From contig JAXDDX010000052.1 in the NCBI GenBank assembly GCA_034670405.1, positions 434,001 to 498,000 of the forward strand: a stretch of DNA of 64,000 nucleotides. The letters are read 5' to 3'. A program made the position numbers and the translations under genes. The first letter of the stretch is position 1. Every line of letters starts with the position of its first letter. Under the pieces are notes generated by a model, which saw only the letters and a list, made by a program, of their open reading frames with translations, was not told the DNA's origin and searched no databases. The stretch comes from Hoplostethus atlanticus. Lineage: Eukaryota; Chordata; Actinopteri; Trachichthyiformes; Trachichthyidae. Of the stretch, positions 20,559 through 31,651 are shown piece by piece.

Positions 20559-20611
20559 GGTGCAATCCATTGTATGTCAGAAGTCGATAGTTCCGAGCCG
20601 GTATTCCCGAC
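20559..20611 (-). repeat. Fragment of the CCGACTCGGAATT MITE family
   Basis: Read on the minus strand it gives ATACCGGCTCGGAACTATCG and ends ACAATGGATTG. This matches the right arm of the MITE at 6893-7134 and of the one at 53972-54360. Only one arm is present. Confidence 0.55.
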
Positions 20612-20615
20612 TTCC

Positions 20616-22300
20616 TTTTTTTTATTATTATTATTTTTTATTATTGTATTTTATACAAGGTTCGCAGGTGTACATCAAAGATAATCAAATGAACACTGTC
20701 ATCAACTTAACTTGTAGGTATATGATTTTCCATCCATCTATCTATCCATACGCCATGGGTTTGAAGGACAGGTACATAATAGGAAGTTAAGAAACAAGGC
20801 AAAACAAAAATAAATATATATATAAATACATATACATACATACATACATACATACATACATACATACAGTACGTACATACATACATACATACATACATAC
20901 ATACATACATACATAGATACATACATACATACACATACATACATATGTACCGGTACATACCTACAGTACACCTGCACCTTTGATCATTTTCCAACCCTAA
21001 CCCACCCCATCCCAATGGGTCTTTCTCCAGATTCCATTATACGTGCAAAATATTTCCTGACAATATATTGAAAGGTTAGTAAAGAATGAATAAATAAGTC
21101 TATATCATGTTTCTGGCTGCATTGAGTGCATCTTTTCTAGCTTCAAGGGTAATCTGTCCTGCCCCGTTCATCCTTGCAACAGAAATCTCCATTGATAAAA
21201 TATCTATTAAAGATTGAGTCCACTGATGAATAGAAAGGGTGTGTGGTGGTTTCCACCTGACCGCCAACATCTTTTTTGCAATAGTACAAGCTGCTAGCCA
21301 CAGCTGTCTTTGAGTGTGGTTAAAGTTCTGCCCGGAATCATCATTCAAGAGCATACATAGTGGGGAGCAGTCAATCTCTACCTCCAGTGTCTCAGAGAGA
21401 CGTTTTGTTATCTGTTCCCAAAAAACAATAACTGGTGGACATTCCCACATAATATGTAAGAATGTCCCCATTTGATTCAGATCACATAGGGTACAGTTTG
21501 GAGATGTAGCTATATTCATCTTGAAACGTCGCTTTGGAGTCAGATATGTTCGAAATATAAAGTTCAGATTTGTTAATTTATGATTTGGATTTTGTGAAGA
21601 ATGAGAGGCATTCTTCCATACTCTGGCCCAGTCTATAGAGGATTCAGAGCAGTCATTATTCCATACTGTTGTTATCGCTAATGGGGTCTGTGTATGTTCT
21701 AACAATGTATTATAAATTAAAGAGACATGCCCTTTCGCTAATTCAGATAGTTTCTTAATTAAATTTATTATTGGATGAGTAAAGGGTTGCTTGTCACACA
21801 AGATATTTGCAGCCCGTATAGCAGAACGTAACTGTAAGTACATAAAAAAAGAGTTGGATGGCAATTTATATGTTTCCCTTAAATCTTGAAAGCTTCTTAA
21901 TCCAGTATTATTCATAATGTCTCCTAAACTATGTACACCTGCACTATACCATTGAGGTGAAACAAAATATCTTCCTCCTGACTTTAACAAATTATTATAA
22001 AATATTGGTGTGTTGACATGCCATTTAGATTTCCAGTTGTATATCTTTTCTATTCTATGGAAATTCTGAATTGCATAAGCTATTATTGAACCGTACTTCA
22101 TTCTACATTTTCTGATAGAAAGACTTGTAAACAAAATATCATTCAAAGAGACAGGAGCCACCAAATTCCTCTCAATATTGAGCCATGGAGTTGAGGTAGT
22201 GTTGTTAAACCAATTTACTAAGGGATGAAAAGTAAGAGACTGAAAATACAATTTAAAATTTGGTACTGATAGCCCACCGATAGACAGTTAAGGCCCTTCA
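20616..22300 (-). mobile_element. 5'-truncated L1-like LINE, ORF2 C-terminal half plus 3' UTR
   Basis: The T/A-rich tract at 20616-20652 is the likely tail of a minus-strand LINE. The open frame 22251-21100 (383 residues) has no stops. Before it comes LSIGGLSVPNFKLYFQSLTF, the GG-L-P-NF thumb motif. The C-terminal zinc-finger-like CTLCDLNQMGTFLHIMWECP lies near 21450-21510 and is characteristic of L1/Tx1-clade ORF2. The 3' UTR contains a (CATA)n microsatellite. It is truncated at the 5' side around 22300, before the RT palm. The long intact frame suggests it is one of the younger insertions. Confidence 0.8.
20828..20946. repeat. (CATA)n microsatellite
   Basis: Near-perfect tetranucleotide array inside the 3' UTR of the L1-like LINE, with a few interruptions (GTACG near 20870, TAGATA near 20915). 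Confidence 0.95.
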
Positions 22301-22689
22301 GGTTACAACAGAAAATATTCATACTAGCCATAAGGTTTTGAAGCTAATCTATCTATACCATCGATTGCAAACAATAAAAGTACTAATTTGTGACACTCAA
22401 TTTTAAAGTGAGTCCTGGCTTTATATTTGCACATAACAAAAAATAAGCAAACAGAGAAGACCCTGTGCCCTCCCTTCCCAGTCCCCTTCCCTCCCTCTCC
22501 CCTGCACCCCCATCTCTCCCTCCCTCCCCCCTGCCCCCCCATCCCGGTACCAAGCCGGTCACCCTCCCCCTCCCCCCCTGCCCCCCCATCCCAGTCCCCA
22601 GCACCCTACACTATCCTTGCAGGGTTGTAGCATAGTGGCGATGAGATAACCGTATCACCTGCCATGGATAGTCTGTCCTGCATCTGCCT
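22301..22689. repeat. C-rich, polypyrimidine low-complexity tract
   Basis: 22450-22612 is an imperfect CCCTCCC/CCCCCTG tract on the plus strand (G-rich on the minus strand) with no coding meaning. The open frames across it are compositional artefacts. Confidence 0.8.
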
Positions 22690-23413
22690 CTGCTCCATCA
22701 GGTCGCATATATACTGGAGCACAACGGGTAGGCAGAATACTCACCTGTCCACTGACTAAGATTTTGGGAGATCACATCATAGATTGCCCTCATAATTAAT
22801 CTAATTTGGTTTGCCTCCATAATCCACAAATCTCTCCACCTCAGTCTTCTCTTTTCTGCATTCTCAATTCACCCACTGCTCTTGCTTTGCCTGAGAAACT
22901 GCCCTCGCACACCTTATTGCCTCCTCCTGATGATGAATCTCTTTGACTACCATCTTCCTTTTTTCTAATGCCGTTGCTCTACTCTATAAACCCCCTCGCC
23001 CATGTTGAATCTGGCCTACAATGTCTCTATGTCCAAGTGCTGCCTGTGCTTGCTGCACTTTTGGGTTCCACTTCTGGCCCACTTTAACTGTGGGCGCTAC
23101 ACTCCTAACCATTAGATCCTTTGACTCAGTCAGAGTAATTTCCAATCTTACCTTGACACACCTGTACTCCTCTGTCAGGCTAGATAATGGTAATTCTAAA
23201 ATGCTTTTCCCATACAAAGCCACACTGCTTAAACAATGTGGGGCTAACCAACCTTTTTAGATTTTCTACCTTTGATAGGGTAACCTCATATACTGTCAAT
23301 GGCCAAGATCCTGTTTCCACTGAAATCACCAAACCACGACTCTTTACAGGCAGCATGGTCAAACGAATTAGGGGTGAGAAAAAAAAAAACAGTCCTCCAT
23401 TTGTGCCAAACAT
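22690..23413 (-). pseudogene. Reverse-transcriptase C-terminal remnant of an unassigned retroelement
   Basis: Read leftwards: VLPLSSLTEE-like segment ILELPLSSLTEEYRCVKVRL, SVAPTVKVGQKWNPKVQQAQ, ALGHRDIVGQIQHGRGGL, then in shifted frames KRKMVVKEIHHQEEAIR, AVSQAKQEQWVN and LRWRDLWIMEANQIR. This block order is known to me from fish proteins annotated as reverse-transcriptase C-terminal regions (HRDIVG, QGRGGLG and RWxDLW motifs). Several frameshifts and a TGA near 22866 show decay. The clade is uncertain. Confidence 0.55.
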
Positions 23414-23424
23414 GGGTTTACGGG

Positions 23425-23668
23425 TGCACTGGACAAAGTCGAAGTTAGCTAAAATCTTCCCACATATTCACCCAACTTGCTCCAGATGCCATCAAGGCAC
23501 ATGCTATGGACCTGCTCCTCCCTTACAACCTATTGGGATTTTACCTTACAGATAATATCTGATGTGATTTCTCATGCTATCTCCGCTGTGGCCTTCCTAA
23601 CCTTACTAGCAAGATGCTGTATTCTGCTGCTTTGGAAGTCTGACAACCAACCTTCACATGTTCAGTGA
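23425..23668 (+). pseudogene. L1-like LINE ORF2 C-terminal fragment
   Basis: SKLAKIFPHIHPTCSRCHQG, then in a shifted frame MLWTCSSLTTYWDF and LARCCILLLWKS. This matches the C-X2-C...W-C-P-W segment and following helices at the end of L1-type ORF2. There is one frameshift near 23500. It is on the opposite strand to the LINE at 20616-22300. Confidence 0.65.
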
Positions 23669-24735
23669 TCCTCTCTCAGTCCTGTACCTATGTTTTGTTG
23701 TGGGTATGGCTTACCACATGGCCGAAATACCTCTTCATAAACTGAGATATGAGAGACTTGGAGATTCATTCACGTAACGCTACAACATCAGAAAATTGGC
23801 AAAGGCAGACCCTGCATTTGATACGTTTTTATGTATCCCCTCCCTGTTGACTTGCATCACATAGTGAGGATGGAGCATCTGAGGCTATTTATTTTTTTAC
23901 TCTTTACTTTCTCTTTACTTTTGGTAGGCAGATAAGACGTTGCTGAGTTGATAGCCTATGTATTCAACATAGATGTAGATTGGCCAATAAATTGATGCCT
24001 GATTGATTTTATATTTTAGACCAATAGTGGATGCAGTAGCCTACACAACTAATTTCCATCCATGTGTAAAGACATGTGGATGCCACAACATGCTTGCCTC
24101 TCAATTAAACTTTAAATGTGATTTTAAAGACTCTAGCATGACATAACTCCATGAGGCCAATAATCTATTAATAAGGCTCTACTACTACAAATACGTTTCG
24201 GTCAATATCAGTGGCACAACACACAATCATCGTGTTATAGAAATGCAATCAGCAGGACACTCAAGGACTGTGGGAGAGCCTCGCTACTGTGATTAATGTA
24301 GTCGTTTTCCACTCACATTAACTGGGAAATGTACAGATTTACCTAAGTTTCCACATTTACCGCAACATATACATTTAGTTTTCATAAGTGCATGTATTTT
24401 TTTCTTTTCTCTCCGCTATGTGTATATGTATAAATGTATATTGTAAATGTGTGTATGAATATATAAGTGTGTGCATATATACTCTTTTATTCATGAATAC
24501 TACATATAATACACATCCAACAATAAGTGCAACATGTGATATATAGCATGTTGTTGTAGTATTATTACATTACAATGTTGGTGGAGCATTTTGTAGTGTA
24601 GTATGTAATAAAAGAATCCTTTTTTTCTCTGTTTTGTTCTTTTGTTTGTTTTTAAAGTTTTGTTTCCTGTGTACATTGTGTTTCCGGTGTGCATCCTGCA
24701 CTGCGCACATTTCAAGTTCTTTTACAGAGACACCA
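23669..24735. other. AT-rich DNA without recognisable genes
   Basis: Contains a TATATGTATAAATGTATATT-type tract near 24421 and a polyT at 24620, but no domain and no structured repeat that could be assigned. Confidence 0.4.
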
Positions 24736-26048
24736 CATGGGACTTCACTGGGGAGTGCTCCTTGTCAGAACCACGCAGGCTCGGTTCTAGGCCCTCTCCT
24801 CTTTTCCCTCTACACAACATCTCTTGGTTCTGTTATCCATTCACACGACTTTTCCTACCACTGCTATGCAGATGACACCCAGCTGACCCTGTCATTTCCC
24901 CCCTCTGACACACAAGTGGAGGCACGCATTGCTGCGTGTCTGGCAGACATCTCGGAGTGGATGCACCACCTGAAGCTCAACCTGGACAAAACTGAGCTGA
25001 TGTTCCTCCCGGGGAAGGGCTGTCCGCACCGAGACCTGGCCATCACCATTGATAATGCTGTGGTGACGTCAACTCGGACTGCGAGGAATCTGGGTGTGAC
25101 CCTGGACGACCAACTGTCGTTCTCGGCAAACATCGCATCAGTGACACGCTCCTGCAGATTCCTCCTCTACAACATCAGGAGGATTCGCCCCTTCCTCACT
25201 GACAAGGCAGCGCAGGTGCTCATCCAGGCTCTTGTCATCTCCCGCCTGGACTACTGCAACTCCCTCCTTGCTGGTGCCCCGGCGTTTGCGATCAGACCTC
25301 TGGAGCTTGTTCAGAAAGCTGCAGCTCGTCTGGTGTTCAACCGCCCCAAGTTCTCCCATACAACTACCCTTCTCCGTTCTCTACACTGGCTCCCTGTAGC
25401 GGCTCGCATCCAGTTCAAGACCCTGGTGCTAGCCTATAGGGCAGTGAAAGGAACAGCTCCTTCTTACCTCCAGGCTATGGTCAAGCCTTACACCCCCGCC
25501 CGACCACTTCGCTCTGCTGCCTTGAGGCGACTGGTTGCCCCGTCGCTCAGAGGTCCCTGCGGCCGATCTACACGGTCACGGCTCTTCTCTGTCCTGGCCC
25601 CGCAGTGGTGGAATGAACTCCCCACTGATGTCAGGACAGCAGAGTCGCTGCCCGTCTTTCGCCGCAGGCTGAAAACCCACCTCTTCAGGAAACACTACTT
25701 AGCCATGCCTATTTGTCGTCAATTATGTGTCTGAGCTCTTGTTTATTGGCTCTTGTTCATTTGATACACTTATTTGTCTTAGCTCTTGCTTATTTGGTTC
25801 ACTTATTTGTCTTAGCTCTTGTTTATTTGATTCTCTTATTTGTCTCATTTGTTTAAGATATAGTAGGTTGCTAACTTATTGCACTCTTACCTTAACACTA
25901 GTTATGCTCTTAGTTGCTTGTTTAGGAAGGAAATGCACTTACGATTTCTGGTGACTAGTAGTTTTCTTGCCTACCTATGTTGAATGCACTTATTGTAAGT
26001 CGCTTTGGATAAAAGCGTCTGCTAAATGACTGTAATGTAATGTAATGT
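24736..26048 (+). mobile_element. 5'-truncated CR1/L2-type LINE with intact 3' half
   Basis: An open frame to 25734 covers the RT from just before [16 protein letters not shown], with the catalytic [15 protein letters not shown] at 24864-24908, [33 protein letters not shown], and the C-terminal region ([80 protein letters not shown]). The 3' UTR ends in GTAAGTCGCTTTGGATAAAA followed by GCGTCTGCTAAATGACTG and (TGTAA)n. That terminus is the standard one for fish L2-like LINEs and for SINEs that borrow it. It is truncated 5' of the RT palm. The start near 24736 shows a frame change. Confidence 0.9.
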
Positions 26049-28130
26049 TTTAACAACGTCTATGCAAAATAAAATTACCGCACATAGGCATTACTTTCAT
26101 TAAACCAAAAACCAAGTGAACTAGGATAGGTGTGGCTGTATGCACATGTACTATGCTTTGCTAAACACATGGAAACAGCAGTTGGCTGCTCACACCTTTA
26201 TTCCATGACCTCTGTCTCCAATCTAATCGTAAGCATGCTACCCAGTTAAAATATAGTAACGTACAGTATAGCTAATGACCTTTGTACAATGACATTTCAA
26301 CAAGATGTTACTGTATTTACAGTCACTTCACACAATGCATCCAAGCATCCATCATGCGTGCCACTCTCCAGATAGCTCCAAAACAAAAGAAAAAGCATGC
26401 ACTGGGTGCAATGATAAAACTACCTCACAACACTACCATCTACCGTCTAAACTGAGTCACTAAAACTAACCGTCCTCGTGAACTGATGTTCTCAAATACA
26501 ATTTGTCTTCATGGATACACAACATTCTTATTTCTTATTTAAAAGAGTAAATACATTGTTGTAAACAGTTGTACAAAAATGAATTATTTTTAATGAAGCA
26601 TTGCGTTAGTTCAAGCAGGACATGTCATCATGTGTGCCCATCAGCTTATCCAAACATCTCCAATCATGTTTTGACACGTCAACAAGTTAGCCCATTTAAG
26701 CTGTCAGCTCCTCCTTCATACCTGTGGTTCCTGCCTGCTATGCTGTTGTACTGGTTGTGCTGCTTACTGTGTTATTATTGTGGTTATCAGTCAAGATTTC
26801 TCCATTGATCAGCATTCACTTGTGATGATAAATAGTAACTGTCTTTTGTGGTGCCTTACCTTCTGGTTTGCGCTCCAAATGTCTTTCTTTTAGCCAGAAG
26901 AGGGATGATTCTCACTGTGAAATTCAAATAGACTAATAGAAACACAGTTCCCGTTTGTGATGAACATTTTGCTCGTGGTCCATAGCCTCTGATGTGGACC
27001 AATTTGCCACGCAGCTCCTTCAATTGGTCAAGCTGCCCATCTACCAGATCTGGATAATAAATAGTTGATGCCTTGTCTCATTTTAAATTTGAGAAGTTCA
27101 GAACCCTATTCCCCAATGCTGCCCCATCCAGCCTACCATGTCCAGCATTCGACCAGACCATTTTAGATTAAACACATTCCACTGCATCCGAGTATATGAG
27201 ACTGGGTCAAAAATGTCATTAATTGTTATGACTCAGTTTGGTCATATTTAATTTCCTTCTTTGTTACTTTTTTACAGCAGTACTCTGTGTTAATATACCT
27301 ATGATTTGTGCCTTCATAGGCCACTGTTTCAAATCTCGCAAACTGCAGCCCTCTTCCATTAAAACGCTGGTTGCAGGTGTTCAGTTTCATATTTTTCTGT
27401 TTCATATTCGTGTATGGATCCATCATTTTGCAGCTTATTCAAATTCCCTCCAGACAATCCACAAGGCAATGCTAAATGTCTTCCTTTCACCTTCACCGTT
27501 TTCTTAGATGTGGGGAATTCACCACTTGCAAAAACTAACAAAAATGGAAAGGGAGCCTGTGTTTTCATTGCTTGCACTTAAACCACATACTCTCCTTTCT
27601 CTTCCATGACCTGATAACTTCAATGGCATCCTCATGCGGGGCAAGATTAACCTCTGTACCTTGAGGTGGTTGTGACAAATTGGAGGCTCATCCTTAGGGT
27701 CAGATCACTTTGTGATGTTTGTTAAGACTTGGGTTATGTAAACACCAAGCATTGGCGTTTTCGTGGATGTGTGTGGATTTTAATAAATAAGTCCACGTTT
27801 GTAGTTGCCCATTGTTTTGCATGATAGTGGGTTCTGGACTTTGAATAATGCCAGAATGCCACCCTTTCAGGTGAGTGTTTTTCATGTAGTGTATTTCCTT
27901 GATAATTGTGGTAGCTGGGCCAAAATGCTTGGATTTGTCAGTTTAGAGTTTTGATTTGTTATTTTTGTGCAGTTGAGAGCATTTGTCTCGGGGGCATTGG
28001 TGGGGGAGTCAGCTTTCACCAATGCAAGTGGGTTATTGGTGTGTAAATGCCCATCACCAGCATGCACATGAAGACTAGTGTCAAGTTGGCTAGTTCAGAG
28101 GTCAGGCAGTATAGGGTATCCTTTTATGGC
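26049..28130. other. Gene-free, repeat-poor stretch
   Basis: Frames of 60-90 codons only, none with recognisable motifs. The sequence looks like ordinary non-coding DNA. No tandem arrays or inverted repeats were noticed. Confidence 0.45.
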
Positions 28131-29547
28131 GGCATATGAGTGACAAAATCAGCGAGCACAATTGAGATCACCGCGCGCGTAATTCAAACAGCCGCGCACA
28201 CATATTATTTTTGAGAGCGCTTTCACAGCACTCGCGCGCAGAATATATCTGCTTGCGAGAGCAATATTGTAACCTGCGAGGAGAAATCCATGCTTTCAGC
28301 GCGTGCGCAGAATCCGAAGCAGCGCGCACAACTATCATTGCTCTCCTGCTCGAGAAACTTTCACCTGCTCGCTCGCGAGTGTTTTTTCTTTTTGTCACTA
28401 AGTGGGCGGACCCAGTCACAATTGTATCCCTAAATCTAATTGGTTACAGTGATTGGCCTTTTTGTATCGGTGCAAGTAAACAAGGAAGGAGAAACAATAA
28501 AGTTTTATGCTCTGTGAAGTGGTTGATGGAAGAAAAAAAAGTTATGTCCACTTGAATACCTTGATACCTTGACCTCTGTCATGAAGTGGACTGGTAATTA
28601 AGCAGTGGTCTTTTATTTAATGACTTGTTTGATCGATTGATAGCGTGAAACGTATAGGTTGTGAACGAATCGCGAGCGTCCATGCTTCTCTATCTCCATC
28701 AGATGAATGGCAAATGTCACTGTGATGTGTGTAATGTCCAATAACAAACTCGTCGCGTCTGTTTACGTAAACGTCATCGATGACGTATCAGGGTCTTGAA
28801 GGGTTGTCCCATTTCATAGGGGGAGATTTCAACCACTACCCCTTGTGACTGTTCCGAGGGCCAAGCCGAAGGGCGAGGGGCACTCGAAAATGAGTCGTAG
28901 GGGGGGTAAAAATGAGAAATGGGATTCAGCCTAAGTAGCCTTAATTAAATAAATACGTTGATGAATATATATACATGAATCATTACATACATACATGAAT
29001 CACAGCACTCTATAATAATTCCAGTGTTCGCACCCTTTGGCAATTTATTCACAATCAGTTGTGGGAAAGTGGCAGAAATATTACTGTATAACAGTTATGA
29101 ATTATGTTCATTCTTTAGGCTATTTGTTTATTTATTTAGTTTAGCTCTCCTTAAATTGACCGCTGCTGCAGCCAACACCCTTCAAAACGCACAACTTTTA
29201 CTTTGAAGGCGAGCTGTCTCTGGTTGCGAGAGGACTGAAGACGAGGACTGTAACCAATTAGATTTAGGGATACCATTGTGACTGGGTCCGCCCACTTACT
29301 GCCAAAAAAAAAAAACCCTCGCGAGCGAGCAGGTGAAAGTTTCGCGAGCAGGAGAGCAATGATAGTTGTGCGCGCTGCTTCGGATTCTGCGCGCGCGCTC
29401 AAAGCATGGATTTCTCCTCGCAGGTTACAATATTGCTCGCGCGAGCAGATATATTCTGTGCGCGAGTGCTGTGAAAGCGCTCTCAAAAATAATATGTGTG
29501 CGCGGCTGTTTGAATTAGCCGCTCGCGGATTTTGTCACTCATATGCC
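28131..29547. mobile_element. Large GC-rich foldback element with arms of about 320 bp
   Basis: The left arm, 28131 to about 28455, starts GGCATATGAGTGACAAAATC. The right arm, about 29245-29547, ends with the same sequence inverted. Landmarks in mirror order are GCCGCGCACACATATTATTT, AGCGCTTTCACAGCACTCG, AACCTGCGAGGAGAAATCCA, CAGCGCGCACAACTATCATT, GCTCGCTCGCGAG, GTGGGCGGACCCAGTCACA and CCCTAAATCTAATTGGTTAC. The arms are rich in CGCG/GCGC. The central spacer of about 790 bp encodes nothing obvious and includes a smaller inverted-repeat unit. No target duplication was identified, so the superfamily is open. Confidence 0.8.
28808..28932. mobile_element. Small MITE-like inverted unit inside the foldback spacer
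   Basis: Left edge GTCCCATTTCATAGGGGGAG. The right edge, on the opposite strand, reads ATCCCATTTCTCATTTTTAC. The interior contains CCGAGGGCCAAGCCGAAGGG and GTCGTAGGGGGGGTAAAAAT, sequence I recall as a common fish repeat. The target duplication was not resolved. Confidence 0.45.
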
Positions 29548-29623
29548 ACTCATATTATGAGAGTTAGCTGTGTGATAGTTTATTTTTTTGGGTTGGTTGC
29601 GTGTGTGTATAACATTATATACA

Positions 29624-29659
29624 TGGTCCAACTATATATATATATATTATATATATATA
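29624..29659. repeat. Left half of a TGGTCCAAC/(TA)n inverted repeat flanking Tc1
   Basis: TGGTCCAACTATATATATAT at 29624 is mirrored by TATATATATAGTTGGACCA at 33557-33575. The Tc1 element therefore sits in the centre of a pre-existing palindrome whose loop was a TA microsatellite. Confidence 0.75.
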
Positions 29660-29802
29660 CAGTACCAGTCAAAAGTTTGGACACACCTTCTCATTCAATG
29701 GTTTTTCTTTATTTTTTATTATTTTCTACATTGTAGATTAATACTGAAGACATCAAAACTAGGAAAGAACACATATGGAATTATGTAGTAAACAAAAAAG
29801 TG

Positions 29803-30843
29803 TTATATTTTAGATTCTTCAAAGTAGCCACCTTTTGCTTTGATGACAGCTTTGCACACTCTTGGCATTCTCTCAATCAGCATCATGAGGTAGTCACCTG
29901 GAATGGTTTTCCAACAGTCTTGAAGGAGTTCCCAGAGGTGCTGAGCACTTGTTGGCTGCTTTTCCTTCACTCTGCGGTCCAACTCATCCCAAACCATCTC
30001 AATTGGGTTTAGGTCGGGTGATTGTGGAGGCCAGGTCATCTGACGAAGCACTCCATCACTCTCCTTCTTGGTCAAATAGCCCTTACATAGCCTGGAAGTG
30101 TGTTTGGGGTCATTGTCCTGTTGAAAAACAAATGATGGTCCCACTAAGCGCAAACCAGATGGGATGGCATGTCGCTGCAGAATGCTGTGGTAGCCATGCT
30201 GGTTAAGTGTGCCTTGAATTTTGAATAAATCACCAACAGTGTCACCAGCAAAGCACCCCCACACCATCACACCTCCTCCTCCATGCTTCACGGTGGGAAC
30301 CACGCATGCAGAAACCATTCTCTGCGTCTCACAAAGACACGGCGGTTGGAACCAAAAATCGCAAATTTGGACTCATCAGACCAAAGTACAGATTTCCACT
30401 GGTCTAATGTCCATTCCTTGTGTTTCTTGGCCCAAACAATTCTCTTCTTCTTGTTATTCTTCCTCAGTAGTGGCTTCTTTGCAGCAATTCGACCATGAAG
30501 GCCTGATTCACGCAGTCTCCTCTGAACAGTTGATGTTGAGATGTGTCTGCTACTTGAACTCTGTGAAACATTCATGTGGGCTCTAATCTGAGGTGCTGTT
30601 AATTTGCGGTTTCTGAGGCTGGTAACTCTAATAAACTTATCCTCTGCAGCAGAGGTGACTCTTGGTCTTCCTTTCCTGGGGCGGTCCTCGAGAGCCAGTT
30701 TCATCATAGCGTTTGATGGTTTTCGCGACTGCACTTGAGGATACATTCAAAGTTCTTGAGATTTTCCGGATTGACTGACCTTCATGTCTTAAAGTAATGA
30801 TGGACTGTCGTTTCTCTTTACTTAGTTGAGTGGTTCTTGCCAT
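29803..30843 (-). pseudogene. Tc1 transposase, DD34E type, frameshifted
   Basis: From ATG at 30843: a paired-like helix-turn-helix (MARTTQLSKEKRQSIITLRH, ISRTLNVSSSAVAKTIKRYD). After a frameshift near 30690 come RKGRPRVTSAAEDKFI and the second HTH region. The catalytic residues are visible: SDESKF (first D), FQQDNDPKHTS (second D) and SPDLNPIEMVWDELDRR (E). A further frame break lies near 30300. The frame ends KGGYFEESKI at 29803. Length is close to the family's roughly 340 residues. All three catalytic residues survive, but at least two frame breaks prevent a single product. Confidence 0.9.
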
Positions 30844-31160
30844 AATATGGATTAGAACAGTAGTCGAATAGGGCTAGTCACTGTATCCAACTGTGTACTA
30901 GCCCTACCTCTGCACAACACAACTGATGGTCTCAAACACATTAAGAAGGCAAGAAATTCCACAAATTAACCCTTGGCAAGGCACACCTGTTAATTGAAAA
31001 CCATTCCAGGTGACTACGTCATGAAGCTGATTGAGAGAATGCCAAGAGTGTGCAAAGCTGTCATCAAAGCAAAAGGTGGCTACTTTGAAGAATCTAAAAT
31101 ATAAAACATATTCTGGTTTGTTTAACACTTTTTTGTTTACTACATAATTCCATATGTGTT

Positions 31161-31447
31161 TGTGGCAGACTGGGGGGTGTGGTTGGGCAGATGGCTGGAG
31201 GCGGGGGGCGGAGTCGGGCCGGCAGGCGGGTTCGCCCTGCCCCGACACCGGCTGCAGCCCATCGGGACTGAGTGGGGACTAATATCTGTTGTGCGTGTGT
31301 GTGTTGTCCCCATGTCAGTGAGCCAGAACCACGGAGAAGGGCGCCGCACGAGAGAGAGAGAGCGAGCGAACGAGCGAGAGAGAGAGAGAGAGAGGACGGT
31401 TCCCGCTGTGAGCGGAGGAGGGCGAGAGAGCCCTGTGTGTGTGGGTG

Positions 31448-31498
<51 letters not shown>

Positions 31499-31632
31499 GG
31501 TTCCCGCAGTGAGCGGAGGAGGGCGAGCGAGCCCTGTGTGTGTTCGTATTTGTGTCCAATAAACGGCGTTGCTGCCAACCCAACCCATCACAAGTCTCCG
31601 CCTCTGCCTACCCATATAGCATCATTGCTACA
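31161..31632 (+). repeat. 5' LTR (472 bp)
   Basis: Begins TGTGGCAGACTGGGGGGTGT and ends CATCATTGCTACA. It contains an (AG)n tract at 31358-31393 and a longer one at 31451-31494, a CAATAAA polyadenylation signal (31557-31563) and the shared U3-like start also seen in the LTR at 56477. The 3' LTR is shorter mainly because its AG tracts are shorter. Confidence 0.95.
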
Positions 31633-31633
31633 G

Positions 31634-31651
31634 TGGGGGCTCATCCGGGAT
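31634..31651 (+). other. Primer-binding site, tRNA-Pro type
   Basis: TGGGGGCTCATCCGGGAT, one base after the 5' LTR, matches the tRNA-Pro primer-binding sequence used by many gamma-type and gypsy elements, apart from one position (CTCA instead of CTCG). Confidence 0.8.

Noticed and set aside
20828..20946. Possible CRISPR-like or regulatory array
   Set aside because: A tetranucleotide microsatellite with no spacers, in a LINE 3' UTR of a vertebrate genome.
21100..22251. 383-residue open frame as a host gene
   Set aside because: It carries the L1-type zinc-finger end and the GG-L-P-NF thumb motif next to a poly(A)-like tract, so it is LINE ORF2.
28168..29736. Matching frames of 111-152 codons on both strands
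   Set aside because: Products of the GC-rich inverted arms, which suppress stop codons. No domain.
31315..31580. Serine/leucine and arginine/glutamate repeat proteins on both strands
   Set aside because: They are translations of (AG)n tracts in the LTRs, present in every frame.
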